Assembly: GCA_032622095.1 (NCBI GenBank) | Contig: CP136063.1 | Location: 14,299,814-14,363,813 of the forward strand | From: Siphonodentalium dalli | Taxonomy: Eukaryota > Mollusca > Scaphopoda > Gadilida > Siphonodentaliidae | Direction: 5' to 3' | Length of the DNA: 64,000 bases | Shown: positions 63,101 to 64,000 of the stretch, piece by piece | How the letters are laid out: each line of letters starts with the position of its first letter | Position numbering within the stretch: position 1 is the first letter of the stretch | Notes under the pieces: generated by a model | What the model saw: the letters and a program-made list of their open reading frames with translations, nothing else | Database searches by the model: none | Told to the model about the DNA's origin: nothing | Program-made: the position numbers and the translations under genes

Positions 63101-64000
63101 ATGCGAGGATGTGATATGAATCATAACTAATGATGTCTAACATTAGAGAGGTGATATGAATCATAACTAATGATGTGTAACATGAGAGGATGTGATATTA
63201 ATCATAACTTATGATGTCTAACATGAGGAGGACGTGATATGAATCATAACTAATGATGTATAACATGAGAGGATGTGATATGAATCATAACTAATGATGT
63301 ATAACATGAGAGGATGAGATATGAATCATAACTAATGATGTCTCACATGAGAGGACGTGCATGAATCATAACTAATGATGTATAACATGAGAGTATGTGA
63401 TATGAATCATAACTAATGATGTCTAACATGAGGAGGACGTGATATGAATCATAACTAATGATGTCTAACATGAGAGGATGTGATATGAATCATAACTAAT
63501 GATGTCTAACATGGGAGCACCTGATATGAATCATAACTAATGATGTCTAACATGAGAGGATGTGATATGAATCATAACTAATGGTGTCTCACATGAGAGG
63601 ACGTGCATGAATCATAACTAATGATGTATAACATGAGAGTATGTGATATGAATCATAACTAATGATGTATAGCATGAGAGGATGTGATATGAATCATAAC
63701 TAATGATGTATAACATGAGAGGACGTGATAGGAATCATAACTAATGATGTCTAACATGAGAGGACGTGATATGAATCATAACTAATGATGAATAACATGA
63801 GAAGGACGTGTTATGAATCATAACTAATGATGTATAACATGAGAGGACGTGATATGAATCATAACTAATGATGTATAACATGAGAGGACGTGATATGAAT
63901 CATAACTAATGATGTATAACATGAGAAGGACGTGTTATGAATCATAACTAATGATGTATAACATGAGATGATGTGATATGAATCATAACTAATGATGTCT
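57147..64000. repeat. Higher-order repeat, period 4,103 bp, second copy cut by the window edge
   Basis: GATATCAATC occurs at 58928/63031, ATGGGAGCAC at 59408/63511 and GATATTAATC at 59091/63194. Before about 57.4 kb the offset to the second copy is one unit larger (4,144), because one GACGAGATATG unit near 57.4 kb is missing near 61.5 kb. The second copy continues beyond 64000. Confidence 0.88.

Larger units (their letters stand above)
29927..64000. repeat. 41-bp minisatellite/satellite array, right part, continuing past the window
   Basis: Same unit, phase and orientation as the left part, resuming inside a unit at ATAACTAATG and running to the last base, so the true right end is unseen. 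It is enriched in blocks of 42- and 44-bp units near 30-31 and 38-39 kb and in blocks with GACGTGACGTG units near 42-50 and 57-62 kb. About 34 kb contain no other sequence. No inverted unit was seen. Confidence 0.98.

Noticed and set aside
2051-64000. CRISPR array
   Set aside because: The repeats abut with no unique spacers; the variable part is a short purine-rich segment with only a few forms, and no cas genes or prokaryotic context are present.
2051-64000. Repeat-protein coding region
   Set aside because: The unit is 41 bp with mixed lengths, so the frame shifts every unit, and the core TAACTAATGA brings stops. No frame of useful length was seen on either strand.
2051-64000. Telomeric repeat or iteron-type origin
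   Set aside because: There is no short G-rich telomere motif, and an iteron array of this size is unknown. Nothing beyond repetition supports an origin.

Overview
The window is eukaryotic and almost certainly nuclear. About 1.6 kb at the left end is ordinary sequence with one long intronless reading frame. From about 2,051 to the right edge (about 62 kb) everything except a 331-bp insertion is one head-to-tail array of a 41-bp unit, all in the same orientation. No rRNA, tRNA, prokaryotic operon or viral gene module is visible. I would guess a marine invertebrate, possibly a mollusc or other lophotrochozoan. That guess rests only on the general look of the predicted protein and the very large minisatellite, and it is weak.

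Layout: (1) 69-1637, minus strand: a 522-residue protein with a long coiled coil and a small alpha/beta C-terminal domain ending in an FWP-x-G-x-x-C-R-x-W pattern. It resembles nucleic-acid-binding ORF1/gag-like proteins of retroelements, but no polymerase is present. (2) 1638-2050: unique spacer with no convincing gene. (3) 2051-29595 and 29927-64000: the 41-bp array, roughly 1,500 units estimated from its length. (4) 29596-29926: an AT-rich insertion. On the minus strand it reads like the 3' end of a retroposed element, with AATAAA followed by an AT-dinucleotide tail.

The array is not a simple homogeneous satellite. Unit variants (tct/tat, gacgtg/gatgtg, 39 to 44 bp lengths and rare doubly mutated units) occur in a fixed order that recurs over long distances. 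This shows nested higher-order repeats: a 14,038-bp tandem duplication (5712/19750) and smaller tandem duplications of 1,274, 2,478, 207, 2,501, 3,205 and 4,103 bp. Some are inherited by both 14-kb copies and some are private to one, so their relative ages can be read. In the right half, a diagnostic unit recurs at spacings of 3.2 to 4.1 kb, up to about one hundred 41-bp units.

No functional system linking the genes can be claimed. What stands out is the array's architecture, the two overlapping dyads in its conserved half-unit, the CpG-type variation in its other half, and the altered repeat order next to the single insertion.
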